A DNA stretch of 64,000 nucleotides, taken from Phycisphaerales bacterium. GTDB taxonomy: Bacteria; Planctomycetota; Phycisphaerae; Phycisphaerales; UBA1924. The first letter of the stretch is position 1. Each line of letters begins with the position of its first letter. Both the position numbers and the translations under genes were made by a program. This document shows, piece by piece, positions 34,012-42,566 of the stretch. The notes beneath the pieces were generated by a model. The model ran no database searches. It was not told where the DNA came from and was given only the letters and a program-made list of their open reading frames with translations. Where the stretch lies: positions 62,001 to 126,000 of the forward strand of contig JAVJVK010000013.1 of the NCBI GenBank assembly GCA_040221175.1. Direction: 5' to 3'.

Positions 34012-35502
34012 ATGACGCGCCCGCTGTTCGATCCATCCAAGATGGCCTCCCGCCCGCGCCAGCCGGAGCCATCCAGTCCGGCGTCTGGCGGCGAGGCGCC
34101 CATGCGGGTGCGCGAGCTGGCGGCGCTGGTCGACGGGGCCATCCGGCGGGGGGTGGCCAGCCCGCTTCGTGTCGTGGGCGAGGTCAGCGGGCTGCGTGAT
34201 CGCACGCACCTGTACTTCGACCTCAAGGACGGCGAGGCGGTGATCTCGTGCGTGCTGTTCGCCAACGTGGTGCGCAAGCATCGAATCGTGCTGCGCGACG
34301 GGCTCGAGGTCGTCGTCACCGGGTCCCTGGAGTTCTACGCCAAGGCGGGCAAGCTCTCGTTCATCGGTACCAACGCGCAGCCAGTGGGGGCCGGCGCACT
34401 GGATCTGGCGTTCAAGCAGCTCTGCGAGGAGTTGCGCGGGCTGGGCTGGTTCGACGAGGTTCGCAAGCGGCCGCTTCCCACGTTCCCGCGCCGCGTGGCT
34501 GTCATCACCAGCCGCAGTTCGGCCGCCTTGCAGGACGTGCTGGACACGATGCGTCGCCGTTGCCCGGCCGTGGAAGTCGCCCTGGTTGATGCGCGCGTGC
34601 AGGGTGAATCGGCCGCCGCCGAGTTGCGCGCCAAGCTGGTGGCCCTCTCTCGCCGTCATCGGGAGATGGGCGTGGACGCGATCATCATCACCCGTGGCGG
34701 CGGGTCGGCCGAAGACCTTTGGGCCTTCAACGACCGAGCGTTGGCCGAGGCGATCCTGAAGTGCCCGGTTCCGGTGGTGGCGGCCATCGGGCACGAGACC
34801 GATACGACGATCGCCGAACTGGTGGCCGACGTCCGGGCCGCGACGCCTACGCAGGCAGCGATGCGGCTGACGCCCGATGGCGACACGCTGCTCGAGCAGG
34901 TCGACCTTGCCTACGCCCGGATGCGTGGCGCGCTGCTGCGCCGGACGGCGGAGGCCGCGCGCGCAATCGAGGCCCTCGCCCGTCGCCGGCCGATGGCGAA
35001 CCCGGCGACCATGACCGCCGATGCACGCGGGCGGCTCGAGCGATCCGCCGATCGACTGGCCGACCGGTTGCGCACAAGGATGCACCACGCCACGCTTCGG
35101 CTCGAACGGCTGCATGCGCGCCTCGATGCGCACAAGCCCGCCGCCGAGCTCTCTCGCCGAGCGCAGCGGCTGGATCACGTGGCCGAACGTCTGGAGCGCG
35201 CGGTGGCGCAGCGCCTTCGCGCCGCGGGCCAGACGTTGGATGCCCAGGAGCGTCAGTTGCGAGCCGTCGGGCCGCAGGCCGTCCTCGCGCGGGGGTATTC
35301 CTATACCACGCTTGGCGATGGTCGGCTCGTTCGCTCGGCGACGGCGGTGTCGGCCGGAGACGAACTGGTCACCACGCTTGCCGACGGGCGGGTACGCTCG
35401 ACGGTTGGCGGGCAAGCGCCGGCAAGCCGACCTGCCGGGTCCAGGCGTACGAAGAAGAGCGAACCGCCCCAGCCGGGCCTGTTTGGCGATCCGGGAGATT
35501 GA
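34012..35502 (+). CDS. xseA: Exonuclease VII large subunit
   Basis: A 496-residue nuclease subunit. Residues about 35-130 form the OB-fold DNA-binding domain (VRELAALVDGAIRRG, LRVVGEVSGLRD, HLYFDLKDGEAVISCVLF). The catalytic region follows: RVAVITSRSSAALQDVLDTM, IIITRGGGSAEDLWAFND, VVAAIGHETDTTIAELVADV and ATPTQAA. A long coiled coil with C-terminal ARGYSYTT ends it. The enzyme degrades single-stranded DNA from both ends and acts in repair with XseB, which is encoded five bases downstream. Start at 34012 follows the terminator of the preceding gene closely. Confidence 0.96.
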   Translation: MTRPLFDPSKMASRPRQPEPSSPASGGEAPMRVRELAALVDGAIRRGVASPLRVVGEVSGLRDRTHLYFDLKDGEAVISCVLFANVVRKHRIVLRDGLEVVVTGSLEFYAKAGKLSFIGTNAQPVGAGALDLAFKQLCEELRGLGWFDEVRKRPLPTFPRRVAVITSRSSAALQDVLDTMRRRCPAVEVALVDARVQGESAAAELRAKLVALSRRHREMGVDAIIITRGGGSAEDLWAFNDRALAEAILKCPVPVVAAIGHETDTTIAELVADVRAATPTQAAMRLTPDGDTLLEQVDLAYARMRGALLRRTAEAARAIEALARRRPMANPATMTADARGRLERSADRLADRLRTRMHHATLRLERLHARLDAHKPAAELSRRAQRLDHVAERLERAVAQRLRAAGQTLDAQERQLRAVGPQAVLARGYSYTTLGDGRLVRSATAVSAGDELVTTLADGRVRSTVGGQAPASRPAGSRRTKKSEPPQPGLFGDPGD

Positions 35503-35507
35503 AGTCC

Positions 35508-35768
35508 ATGGCCGAGAAGAAGCCCAAACCCGATGCGTCCCGGCCCGAGCCGAGCTTTGAGGAGGCCCTGGCCGAGGTCGAGGCCATCATCGAGCGGATC
35601 GAGACCGGCCAGAGCGGGCTGGAGCGGTCCATCGGTGAGTACGAGAAGGGCATTCGGCTCCTGGCGCGGTGCCGCAGCCTTCTGAAGGACGCCGAGCAGC
35701 GGATCGAAGACGTGACGGGCAAACTCCAGGCCGAGGGAGCCGACGGGCAGGCGAGCAAGGCCGATTGA
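35508..35768 (+). CDS. xseB: Exonuclease VII small subunit
   Basis: An 86-residue helical protein. It contains the family core FEEALAEVEAIIERIETGQS and GLERSIGEYEKGIRLLARCR. It coats the coiled coil of XseA and activates the enzyme. The gene starts five bases after xseA, clearly as one operon. Length matches the family (about 80). Confidence 0.95.
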   Translation: MAEKKPKPDASRPEPSFEEALAEVEAIIERIETGQSGLERSIGEYEKGIRLLARCRSLLKDAEQRIEDVTGKLQAEGADGQASKAD

Positions 35769-35814
35769 CCCTGCCGAGCGATCTGGCCGATAGCCCTGCC
35801 GGAGCCCTGAACGC

Positions 35815-37356
35815 GTGCAAGACCTGCTGATTATCCTGCCCCGAGTGGCCACCCTGCTGTTCGTGTTCGCCTTCGGCGCGTGCGTGGGGTCGCTCATCAA
35901 CGTACTGGCGTATCGGTTGCCTCGTGGCATCGGGGTGGTCACGCCGCCCTCGCGCTGCCCGGCGTGCGAGACCCGGCTGCGCTGGAACGACAACATCCCG
36001 ATCTTCGGCTGGGTCATCCTGCGGGGTCGGTGTCGCTACTGCCGGACGCCCATATCCCCCGAGTATCCGCTCGTCGAATTGTTCGCGGCCAGCCTCTTTA
36101 CGGTCTTCTACATCGCGTGGTACCTGATCCCCGCGATGAGCGTGACGAGCTCGGGCTTCGAGGTGCTCGGGCTCGACCTGGCGACCCTGCGGCCCGATTG
36201 GGCGGCGGTCGACCGGTACAACGGCGTGCCGGCGCAATCGGCGCCGATTTTCGCCGTCGTGCTGCTGCTGCTCGGTTCGCTGCTGGCGATGACGCTGACC
36301 GACCTGAAGACCACCATGATTCCGCTGGTCCTGCCGTGGTTCGCCACGCTCGCGGGCGTGCTCATCCACACCGGCTACGGCGTGTTCATGACCATCAAGG
36401 GCCTCGAGTATCCCATGCCCGGCGGCGAGATGGCCTGGCGATGGGCGATTCCCTCGCACGGCTGGGCGAGCCTCGGGCTGGGCGTGGGCGGCGTCGTGGG
36501 CCTTGGCGTGTCGCTGCTGCTGGTCAAGCTGGGCCTGATCCGCCGGAGCTTCGCCGACGCCGAGGCATGGGAAGAAGCCCACCGCAAGGAGCAGGGCCTG
36601 CCGCCGCTGCCGACGCTCGAGGAGATGGACGCCTCCGAAACCGGCCAGTGGCGACCGCAGACCGGCTGGCTGCGCGGCCCTGCGATCGTCGTGATTTTGG
36701 TGTTGCTCAGCGCCATTGCCGGTGGCGTCGTGGCCGGGGTGTTGGGCTACGCCCCGGGCATCGGTGCGGGCATCGGGGCGGCCATCGGCCCGGTGCTCGC
36801 CGGGGTTCCCTTGCGGCTGCTCGTGCCGGCACGATCGCAGGACGCGTCCGAAGAGGCCAGCGATGCCGAGGTGTGGATTGCCTATCCGCACGCCCGGCGC
36901 GAGATGGTGAAGGAGATGGCCTTCCTGGCGCCGCCCATGGTGCTCGCGATCGCCGGATTCGTCCTGGCCGGTTCGTTCGAGGGCCTGTGCCCGCTGTGGC
37001 TGGACGTGCTGGGCGGCTCGCTCCTGGGCTACCTTGTGGGTGGCGGCGTGGTATGGGCCATCCGGCTGTTCGGCAGCCTGGGCTTCGGCAAGGAGGCCAT
37101 GGGCCTGGGCGACGTACACCTGATGGCCGCGGTGGGGGCCTGCGTGGGCTGGGTCGATGCCGTGCTGGCCTTCTTCGGGGCAGCGTTCGTGGGCATCCTG
37201 CTGACTTTCTACAGCCTCTCGCTCAGCCGCGGCGTGGGGCGGGCGATGCCCTACGGCCCTTCGCTTGCGATCGCCACCGTGCTGGTGCTGCTGTTCAAGC
37301 CGGCGGTTGAGTTCGGGCTGAGCCTGATGACGGGGCAGCCGGTGAATCTTCCGTAG
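35815..37356 (+). CDS. Prepilin peptidase (A24), enlarged
   Basis: A 513-residue membrane aspartic peptidase that cleaves and methylates type IV pilin-like signal peptides. The N-terminal methylation-associated domain has both Cys pairs (RCPACETRLRWNDNIPIFGW and GRCRYCRTPISPEYPLVE). The first catalytic Asp is in MTLTDLKTTMIP and the second is in the GMGD-like MGLGDVHLMAAVG. A typical enzyme has about 250-290 residues; here about 200 residues with extra helices separate the two aspartates. It starts at GTG (35815). The 3' end overlaps the convergent small membrane gene by about 60 bases. Likely clients are pseudopilins outside this window. Confidence 0.9.
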   Translation: MQDLLIILPRVATLLFVFAFGACVGSLINVLAYRLPRGIGVVTPPSRCPACETRLRWNDNIPIFGWVILRGRCRYCRTPISPEYPLVELFAASLFTVFYIAWYLIPAMSVTSSGFEVLGLDLATLRPDWAAVDRYNGVPAQSAPIFAVVLLLLGSLLAMTLTDLKTTMIPLVLPWFATLAGVLIHTGYGVFMTIKGLEYPMPGGEMAWRWAIPSHGWASLGLGVGGVVGLGVSLLLVKLGLIRRSFADAEAWEEAHRKEQGLPPLPTLEEMDASETGQWRPQTGWLRGPAIVVILVLLSAIAGGVVAGVLGYAPGIGAGIGAAIGPVLAGVPLRLLVPARSQDASEEASDAEVWIAYPHARREMVKEMAFLAPPMVLAIAGFVLAGSFEGLCPLWLDVLGGSLLGYLVGGGVVWAIRLFGSLGFGKEAMGLGDVHLMAAVGACVGWVDAVLAFFGAAFVGILLTFYSLSLSRGVGRAMPYGPSLAIATVLVLLFKPAVEFGLSLMTGQPVNLP

Positions 37357-37561
37357 CCTGAGGCTTCGAGCGTTTCGGTCGATCGAACCAAGTGAGGATC
37401 GCGAAAGCAAGCGCCATCGCCGCGACAAGCACGAACACGATCACCATCGGGATCCTGATCTTCCACGACGCGTCGGGCGCCATTTCAAGAGCCAGAAGGC
37501 CGACCATTGTGGTCAGGGCCAGCATGCTGGCGATCGATTGGCCCCTGGCGTACCTGCTCAT
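37295..37561 (-). CDS. Small two-helix membrane protein
   Basis: An 88-residue protein starting MSRYARGQSIASML, with two hydrophobic helices (about 8-26 and 36-57, IPMVIVFVLVAAMALAFAIL) and a polar, Ser/Pro-rich cytoplasmic tail. Its 3' end overlaps the prepilin peptidase gene on the opposite strand. No family is recognised. Local base composition is less GC-rich than the neighbours. Confidence 0.5.
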   Translation of the reverse strand: MSRYARGQSIASMLALTTMVGLLALEMAPDASWKIRIPMVIVFVLVAAMALAFAILTWFDRPKRSKPQATEDSPAAPSSGSARTQPPA

Positions 37562-37664
37562 GCCAGAGTTGTACCCGAAATCTTGGCCGGATGCAAGGCG
37601 TTTTGATCGGCATGCACATCCGGACATCCATCCCCTTCACTCGCGCGCGGGGCTCGGTCTGTTG

Positions 37665-38000
37665 TCACCCAATCCGGCTCGTTGAATGGGCCGTCGATAC
37701 CGCCCGAGATGACGCATGGCGACGCGAACCCATCCACCACAGCATTGACACGATTATCACTGCATCTAGTACCAAGTGAACGACGAGCCTGTAACCCGTG
37801 TTCTGCTCGATCGCGTCATAAACAGCCTTACTCGCATCCTGAAAGTCGGAGTCCGATACCGCCTCGGAGGCTGACAGATCTCGTATGACGCCGTTGGTTG
37901 CCCCGATGGCAGCCAGATCGAAAAAGACGATCGTCAAGTACCTCGCCGCCAGAGCTACCAAAAGCAGCACGATGAGGGTAAAGAGGTTGGTTCTCGTCAT
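37665..38000 (-). CDS. Small two-helix membrane protein
   Basis: A 111-residue protein (MTRTNLFTLIVLLLVALAAR) with one helix at about 7-28 and another at about 75-95 (VVHLVLDAVIIVSMLWW). Between them lies a soluble loop (GVIRDLSASEAVSDSDFQDA). No family is recognised. It lies about 100 bases upstream of the other small membrane gene, on the same strand, and shares its lower GC content, so the two may form a unit. Confidence 0.55.
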   Translation of the reverse strand: MTRTNLFTLIVLLLVALAARYLTIVFFDLAAIGATNGVIRDLSASEAVSDSDFQDASKAVYDAIEQNTGYRLVVHLVLDAVIIVSMLWWMGSRRHASSRAVSTAHSTSRIG

Positions 38001-38235
38001 GGCGATGTATACGACATCAGAGTCACGGCTGATGCGGCCTGAATGGGGAAAACGCTGACGGATCACCCATGGCCGGTCGCCACGGTCAAAAAGCGCCCCT
38101 GCACGGTTTTTGCTCGCAAGCGACAGCTTTCGGGGCGGTCTCGCCGATAAGGTTGCGGTGTTCGGTTGCCCTCACGGAGGGGGCGTTGCCGGACCGTTGC
38201 ATTCCGCTCCGCATCGGCGTTGGAGGATCCAAGGC

Positions 38236-38889
38236 ATGCCCATGTGCGTCTCGCTTCGCAATTCGATCTCTCGTGTGGCCTGTATGTCGGTGCTGCTGGC
38301 CGTGGCGCTGGCGACGGTGGGCTGCGCGAGCAACGGCCCGAACCCCGACGACCCGCTGGTCATGGAGAACCAGGAACTCCGCCGCGTCAACGAAAGCCTT
38401 GAGATGGCCCTCAGCGATGCGGAGGCCCGCTACCGCGCCCTGGACGAGCAGAATCGTGATTTGGCGGCACAGCTGGCCGCCCAGCCGGCGCCGGGCGACA
38501 TGACCGGCTTCGAGGGCTTGGGCGCGGGCGTTAGCCGCCGACCGGGCGAGGTCGTGGTCGACATTGCCGGCGAGGTGCTGTTCGACTCGGGCTCGGTCAC
38601 GATCAAGTCGGGCGCCCGCAGCGTGCTCGATGGCGTGGTGCGGGTCATCCAGCAGAGGTATCCGAACGCCGAGATCCGCGTGGCGGGCTATACCGACAAC
38701 GATCCCATCAAGAAGAGCGACTGGAAGACCAACGAACGCTTGAGCGCCGAGCGAGCCATGGCGGTGGAGAGCTACCTGGTCTCCAAGGGCCTGAGCAACG
38801 ACCGCGTGCACTCGGCCGCATATGGCCCAGCCAAGCCCAAGGGCACCAAGCGCGAAAGCCGTCGCGTGGAGATCATCGTGCTCGAATAA
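38236..38889 (+). CDS. OmpA-family (Pal-like) lipoprotein
   Basis: A 217-residue lipoprotein. The signal peptide ends in the lipobox ATVGC (Cys about residue 33). A coiled coil follows (LVMENQELRRVNESLEMALS). The OmpA C-terminal domain has VDIAGEVLFDSGSVTIKSGA, IRVAGYTDNDPIKKSDWKTN and LSAERAMAVESYLVSKGLSN, with RRVEIIV at the end. It binds peptidoglycan and links the outer membrane to the wall. The ATG at 38236 is preferred: GGAGG sits nine bases upstream. A strong terminator follows (38912-38952). Confidence 0.9.
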   Translation: MPMCVSLRNSISRVACMSVLLAVALATVGCASNGPNPDDPLVMENQELRRVNESLEMALSDAEARYRALDEQNRDLAAQLAAQPAPGDMTGFEGLGAGVSRRPGEVVVDIAGEVLFDSGSVTIKSGARSVLDGVVRVIQQRYPNAEIRVAGYTDNDPIKKSDWKTNERLSAERAMAVESYLVSKGLSNDRVHSAAYGPAKPKGTKRESRRVEIIVLE

Positions 38890-38911
38890 CCGAGCGGGCC
38901 GAAACCAGGCA

Positions 38912-38952
38912 CGCCATCCTCAGCCGTTCGTGGCCGAGGATGGCGTTTTCTC
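38912..38952 (+). terminator. Rho-independent terminator of the OmpA-like gene
   Basis: CGCCATCCTC (38912-38921) pairs perfectly with GAGGATGGCG (38936-38945), followed by TTTTCTCTTT. This is a 10-bp stem with a 14-base loop. Confidence 0.85.
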
Positions 38953-38988
38953 TTTGAGGCGGGCTTTGAGCCAGCCGTGTGCGGCCGA

Positions 38989-39483
38989 TCAGGCGCTGGA
39001 GACGCGATCCGCGTCGCAGTCCTTGAAAGTCTGCTTGGCGATTGACTGGTGGTCTGAATCGTCGCAGTGCACGCCCACGAGCACCGAGCCCTTCTGCACG
39101 GCGTCTTCGTAGTGCTTTACCTCGTGCTCGGGAATCGCAGCGCCAATCGCACCGCCGACGACGCCGCCCGTTGCCGCACCAGCGCCGGCGCCCGCGAGCG
39201 CTGCGACGATCGGTCCGGCAACCAGCAATCCCGCGCCGCCGGTCGCAACGGCGCCGACGGTGGTCAGGCCGGCGGCGAGGGCCGCAACGGCACCGCCCGT
39301 TCCTGCGCCGATCGCGACGCCTTCGGGCAGCTTCGAGTGCGAGTCAATGGCAAAGGCGTCTTTCTTGAAGTTCTCGCCGGCCATGATGCTGATCTCGTTC
39401 TCGGGTATGCCACGGGCTTCGAGGGTGTGGACGGCGGCGGCAGCATCGCCGGGCGTGTCGAAGAGACCTGTCACAACGGTCAT
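38989..39483 (-). CDS. Glycine-zipper stress-type protein
   Basis: A 164-residue protein. Residues 1-60 resemble the general stress protein 17M/YflT-like fold (VVTGLFDTPGDAAAAVHTLE, then IPENEISIMAGENF). The middle is a long Gly/Ala-rich hydrophobic stretch with glycine-zipper spacing (GAGTGGAVAALAAGL, AGAGAATGGVVGGAIGAAIP), and the end returns to soluble sequence (VLVGVHCDDSDHQSIAKQTF). Related proteins respond to desiccation or oxidative stress. The ATG at 39483 is supported by AAAGGAG about eight bases upstream; the longer frame to 39600 is rejected. Confidence 0.75.
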   Translation of the reverse strand: MTVVTGLFDTPGDAAAAVHTLEARGIPENEISIMAGENFKKDAFAIDSHSKLPEGVAIGAGTGGAVAALAAGLTTVGAVATGGAGLLVAGPIVAALAGAGAGAATGGVVGGAIGAAIPEHEVKHYEDAVQKGSVLVGVHCDDSDHQSIAKQTFKDCDADRVSSA

Positions 39484-39596
39484 GGGTGTGCTCCTTTCGG
39501 GTGGTTTGTATCCGAACGCAGTAACGTGCGGACCACTATCAAAGAGAGCATACAGGTCGAATCTGGTGCGGCCGTGAATCGGACATGAATCCGCGT

Positions 39597-40727
39597 TCAA
39601 CCTGCCTCATGGTGATCTGCCGATTCGCGGCCCGCCGATTCTTCGTCCACGGGGTCTTGCCACAGCGAGGTCGCCAGCACGGCGTCGACGAGTGCATCGC
39701 CGCCGGTGTCCAGCTGCAATTCCAGGCTCGGGCGAACGATCGGGCAGGGCCATTGCTCAGCGGGCGCGTGAGCCAGCTTGGTCCAGTCCTTCTGCGTCAC
39801 CAGGAGGGCGTCGCAGCCGGCAGCCAAGCGCATGAGGCGTTGGATGGTGGCGGGCGCGTACGGGTCGTGGTCTCGCAGCACCATCTGCCTGGTGGGTGAA
39901 CCAAAGGATCGTTCGGCTTGCTCGATGAAGGCTTCGGGCTTGCCGATGGCGCACGCCAGAGCATACCTGCGTCCGCGCAACCACTCGATGGGTTCGGTCC
40001 GCTCGTCGCCTTCGACCGAGACGAGAAGATCGGCCCAGGCATGCGAGCCGTGGGCAATCATGAGACGGGGGAAGCGTCGGCGCAGCTCGGCCTCGATGCG
40101 CGTCACGTCGGCGGGACGCGCTCGATCGGCATGGGTGAGCACGACGGCATCGGCGCGCGCCAGGCTCGCGACCGGTTCGCGCAGCCAGCCAGCGGGCAAC
40201 AGCCGCTGGGAGAACGGATCCTGCGTCGCATCGATGAGCACGATGTCGAGCTGGCGTGCGAGACGACGATGCTGGAAGCCATCATCGAGCACGATCGTGT
40301 CGACGCTCTCGCCCTGTGGACTCGCGAAGAGCTGGATGAGCTGCTGGACGCGATTTGGGCCGATGGCCAGGGGAACATCGGGCAAGGCGGCGCGATGGAG
40401 TTCGGCTTCGTCGCTCAGGCCGTCTCGTGCGCCGTACCCGCGCATGGCGATTGCTGGATGGCGGCCGGCGTCCAGGAGCCACTTGCAGATCAGCTGGACC
40501 GTGGGCGTCTTTCCCGTGCCGCCCACGCTCAGGTTGCCCACCGAGATCACCGGGCGGTCGAGCGTGACCGTCAGGCCTCCGGGGGAGAAGGCAGACGCTC
40601 GGGTCCGCGCGTCATAGCGAGCGTTGCGACGGGCGATCGCCCGGGTATACAGGCGTTCGGCCAGCGGGGCCAGCGGGCGCAGCACGGCCGGCATGGGCCC
40701 GTGGTCGGCGCGGCGATCACGGGCCAT
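39597..40727 (-). CDS. lpxK: Tetraacyldisaccharide 4'-kinase
   Basis: A 376-residue membrane-associated kinase that phosphorylates the lipid A disaccharide. The P-loop is unmistakable (VISVGNLSVGGTGKTPTVQL), as are RGYGA, IVLDDGFQHRRLARQLDIVL and the C-terminal HDPYAPATIQRL. It shows that this organism makes lipopolysaccharide. The ATG at 40727 overlaps the preceding small membrane gene by 11 bases, so maf, the small gene and lpxK form one transcriptional unit. An ATG at 40694 is an alternative start. Confidence 0.94.
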   Translation of the reverse strand: MARDRRADHGPMPAVLRPLAPLAERLYTRAIARRNARYDARTRASAFSPGGLTVTLDRPVISVGNLSVGGTGKTPTVQLICKWLLDAGRHPAIAMRGYGARDGLSDEAELHRAALPDVPLAIGPNRVQQLIQLFASPQGESVDTIVLDDGFQHRRLARQLDIVLIDATQDPFSQRLLPAGWLREPVASLARADAVVLTHADRARPADVTRIEAELRRRFPRLMIAHGSHAWADLLVSVEGDERTEPIEWLRGRRYALACAIGKPEAFIEQAERSFGSPTRQMVLRDHDPYAPATIQRLMRLAAGCDALLVTQKDWTKLAHAPAEQWPCPIVRPSLELQLDTGGDALVDAVLATSLWQDPVDEESAGRESADHHEAG

Positions 40728-41118
40728 CGTCGTCCTTCCGCTGCGCGGCCAGGTGCTGGCGCAGGCTGTGACCCATCGATCGGCCAAGCTGACGGCGCTG
40801 GTGGCGCGCCAGGCGGAGGTTGTTGGCCATGTCGACGAACGCCATGAGGATGACCAGGCCCAGCAGCAGGATCGCCACGGCCCACACGAGTGCGAAACGC
40901 CTCGGGTTGGCAGGCGAAACTACCGAGAACGCGATAGCCAGCACCGGAGCCGTGATGAGGATGAGCCAGCCGTTGGCCGTGCGGATTCGCCGCCGGCTCT
41001 CGGGCATGTCGGCGCCGCGCATGGCCAGGAGGTGTGCCGCCACGATCACCAGCGTGACCATCGCGAGCGGACCGGAAATCCAGATGGGCGCCAGGCCACT
41101 CACTCGGGGGCGCCCCAT
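40717..41118 (-). CDS. Small integral membrane protein between maf and lpxK
   Basis: A 133-residue protein with three or four hydrophobic helices (IWISGPLAMVTLVIVAAHLL, WLILITAPVLAIAFSVV, ALVWAVAILLLGLVILMAFV) and a basic C-terminus (RLARHQRRQLGRSMGHSLRQ). No family is recognised. It overlaps the end of maf by 19 bases and the start of lpxK by 11, so it is translated with them. Confidence 0.65.
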   Translation of the reverse strand: MGRPRVSGLAPIWISGPLAMVTLVIVAAHLLAMRGADMPESRRRIRTANGWLILITAPVLAIAFSVVSPANPRRFALVWAVAILLLGLVILMAFVDMANNLRLARHQRRQLGRSMGHSLRQHLAAQRKDDDGP

Positions 41119-41762
41119 GATTGCGCATGGCCGAGCCAGCCGCCCAGGCGACGTGTCGGCAGGCCGACGACCGTGTCTGGGTCGCCCTCGACGGTGATCG
41201 GCCATCCATCGCCGATGCGTTCGGTCAGGTTGTAACCGCCCGCCTTGCCGCGCCATGCCCCCGTGACGAGGTAGCGATCGATGGCGTCCTCGTAGATCAT
41301 GCCGAAGGTCACCCGGGCAACGTCGGCGACGACGAGCCGCGGGCCCCGGGGCTGGCTGGCATCGATGACCGCCACGCCGGTGACCACGCATTGGCTCTGG
41401 CCGACCATGGATCGAAGCATCTGGCGTGCTTGGTTCTCGTCGGTTGGCTTGCCGATGATCCTGCCGTCGAGCTCGCAGGCCGTGTCGGCGCCCACGATGA
41501 AGCCCGAGCTGCCCGGGGCGAGTTCCTGTGCTGCGCTGCGTGCCTTCAGGTAGGCCATGGCCATGGTCCACGAGATGGCCGAAGCGGTCGAAGGTGGTGA
41601 GAGCTGGCCGTCGTCGATGCTGGCCGGTACGACGTGGAAGTCCGCGCCCAGCCTCGTCAGCAGATCCCGCCGCCGGACGCTGCCGCTAGCCAGCAGCAGG
41701 CGCACGGCTGGCAACGGCGGGATCTCGGGCCCGCCCGCTATGCTGTCGTCATGCGTGCGCAT
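41100..41762 (-). CDS. maf: Maf-like nucleotide pyrophosphatase
   Basis: A protein of up to 220 residues of the Maf/HAM1-like house-cleaning family, which hydrolyses non-canonical nucleoside triphosphates. Core motifs are LLLASGSVRRRDLLTRLGAD, the catalytic GADTACELDGRIIGKPTDE, TGVAVID, and the terminal GWPITVEGDPDTVVGLPT. Starting at ATG 41762 gives a 20-residue leader and a 12-base overlap with the divergent omega-amidase start (41751). A GTG at 41705, directly before RLLLASGS, would remove the overlap and fits the family better. Confidence 0.88.
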   Translation of the reverse strand: MRTHDDSIAGGPEIPPLPAVRLLLASGSVRRRDLLTRLGADFHVVPASIDDGQLSPPSTASAISWTMAMAYLKARSAAQELAPGSSGFIVGADTACELDGRIIGKPTDENQARQMLRSMVGQSQCVVTGVAVIDASQPRGPRLVVADVARVTFGMIYEDAIDRYLVTGAWRGKAGGYNLTERIGDGWPITVEGDPDTVVGLPTRRLGGWLGHAQSWGAPE

Positions 41763-42566
41763 CTGGTCCAACTGGACATCGTATGGGAAGACCGCGAGGC
41801 GAACTTCGCCCGCGTCGACCGGCTGCTGGACGGCGTGGACGTCGGGTCGGGCGACCTGGTGCTGCTGCCCGAAATGTTCGACAGCGGGTTCTCCCTGAAT
41901 ACCGAGACGACGGCCGACGACGGCACCACCCAGCGCTGGCTCGCCCAAGTGGCCGACGACCTTGGCGCGGTCGTGATCGGCGGGCGGACCGTGGCCGGCT
42001 GCGCAAACGGTGGCTGCGATAAGGCCACCAACCACGCCACGGTGTTCGCCCCCGGCGTTGATGGCGGCGAGCCCAGGCTGCTGTGCGATTACGCAAAGAT
42101 CCACCCCTTCACCTATGGCCGCGAGAGCGAGAAGTTCGTCGGCGGCCGGCACGTGGAGACGTTCGCGTGGGCGTCGGGCGATGCATCGCTGACGGTGTGC
42201 CCGACCATCTGCTACGACCTTCGCTTTCCAGAGCTCTATCGCATCGGCCTGGAAAAGGGGGCGGAGGTCTTCACCTGCATCGCCAACTTTCCGGCGGCCA
42301 GGCAGTCCCACTGGCGGGCGCTCGCCATCGCTCGGGCCATTGAAAACCAGGCGTTCATGCTCGCGGTGAATCGTCGGGGAGACGACCCGCACGTGGCCTA
42401 CGCCGGCGGCACGGTCGCGGTGGACGGCAAGGGCGAGATCATCGGCGAACTGGGCGAAGAGGAAGCGGTGCTGACCGTCGACCTGGACGTCCCGGCGTTC
42501 CGCGCCTGGCGGGCCGAGTTTCCGGCCTGGAAAGACGGACGGCTTCTCGACGGGCGAGCACGCTAG
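41751..42566 (+). CDS. Carbon-nitrogen hydrolase, omega-amidase (YafV/NIT2-like)
   Basis: A 271-residue nitrilase-superfamily enzyme. The Glu-Lys-Cys triad is visible: Glu in LVLLPEMFDSGFS, Lys in CDYAKIHPFTYG and Cys in CPTICYDLRFPELYR. The PEMF/FS and KIHPF contexts match omega-amidases, which hydrolyse alpha-ketoglutaramate or ketosuccinamate (metabolite repair after glutamine transamination). The C-terminal region is standard (AVNRRGDDPHVAYAGGTVAV). It is divergent from maf; its stop shares three bases with the convergent transporter stop (42563-42566). Confidence 0.9.
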   Translation: MRAHLVQLDIVWEDREANFARVDRLLDGVDVGSGDLVLLPEMFDSGFSLNTETTADDGTTQRWLAQVADDLGAVVIGGRTVAGCANGGCDKATNHATVFAPGVDGGEPRLLCDYAKIHPFTYGRESEKFVGGRHVETFAWASGDASLTVCPTICYDLRFPELYRIGLEKGAEVFTCIANFPAARQSHWRALAIARAIENQAFMLAVNRRGDDPHVAYAGGTVAVDGKGEIIGELGEEEAVLTVDLDVPAFRAWRAEFPAWKDGRLLDGRAR

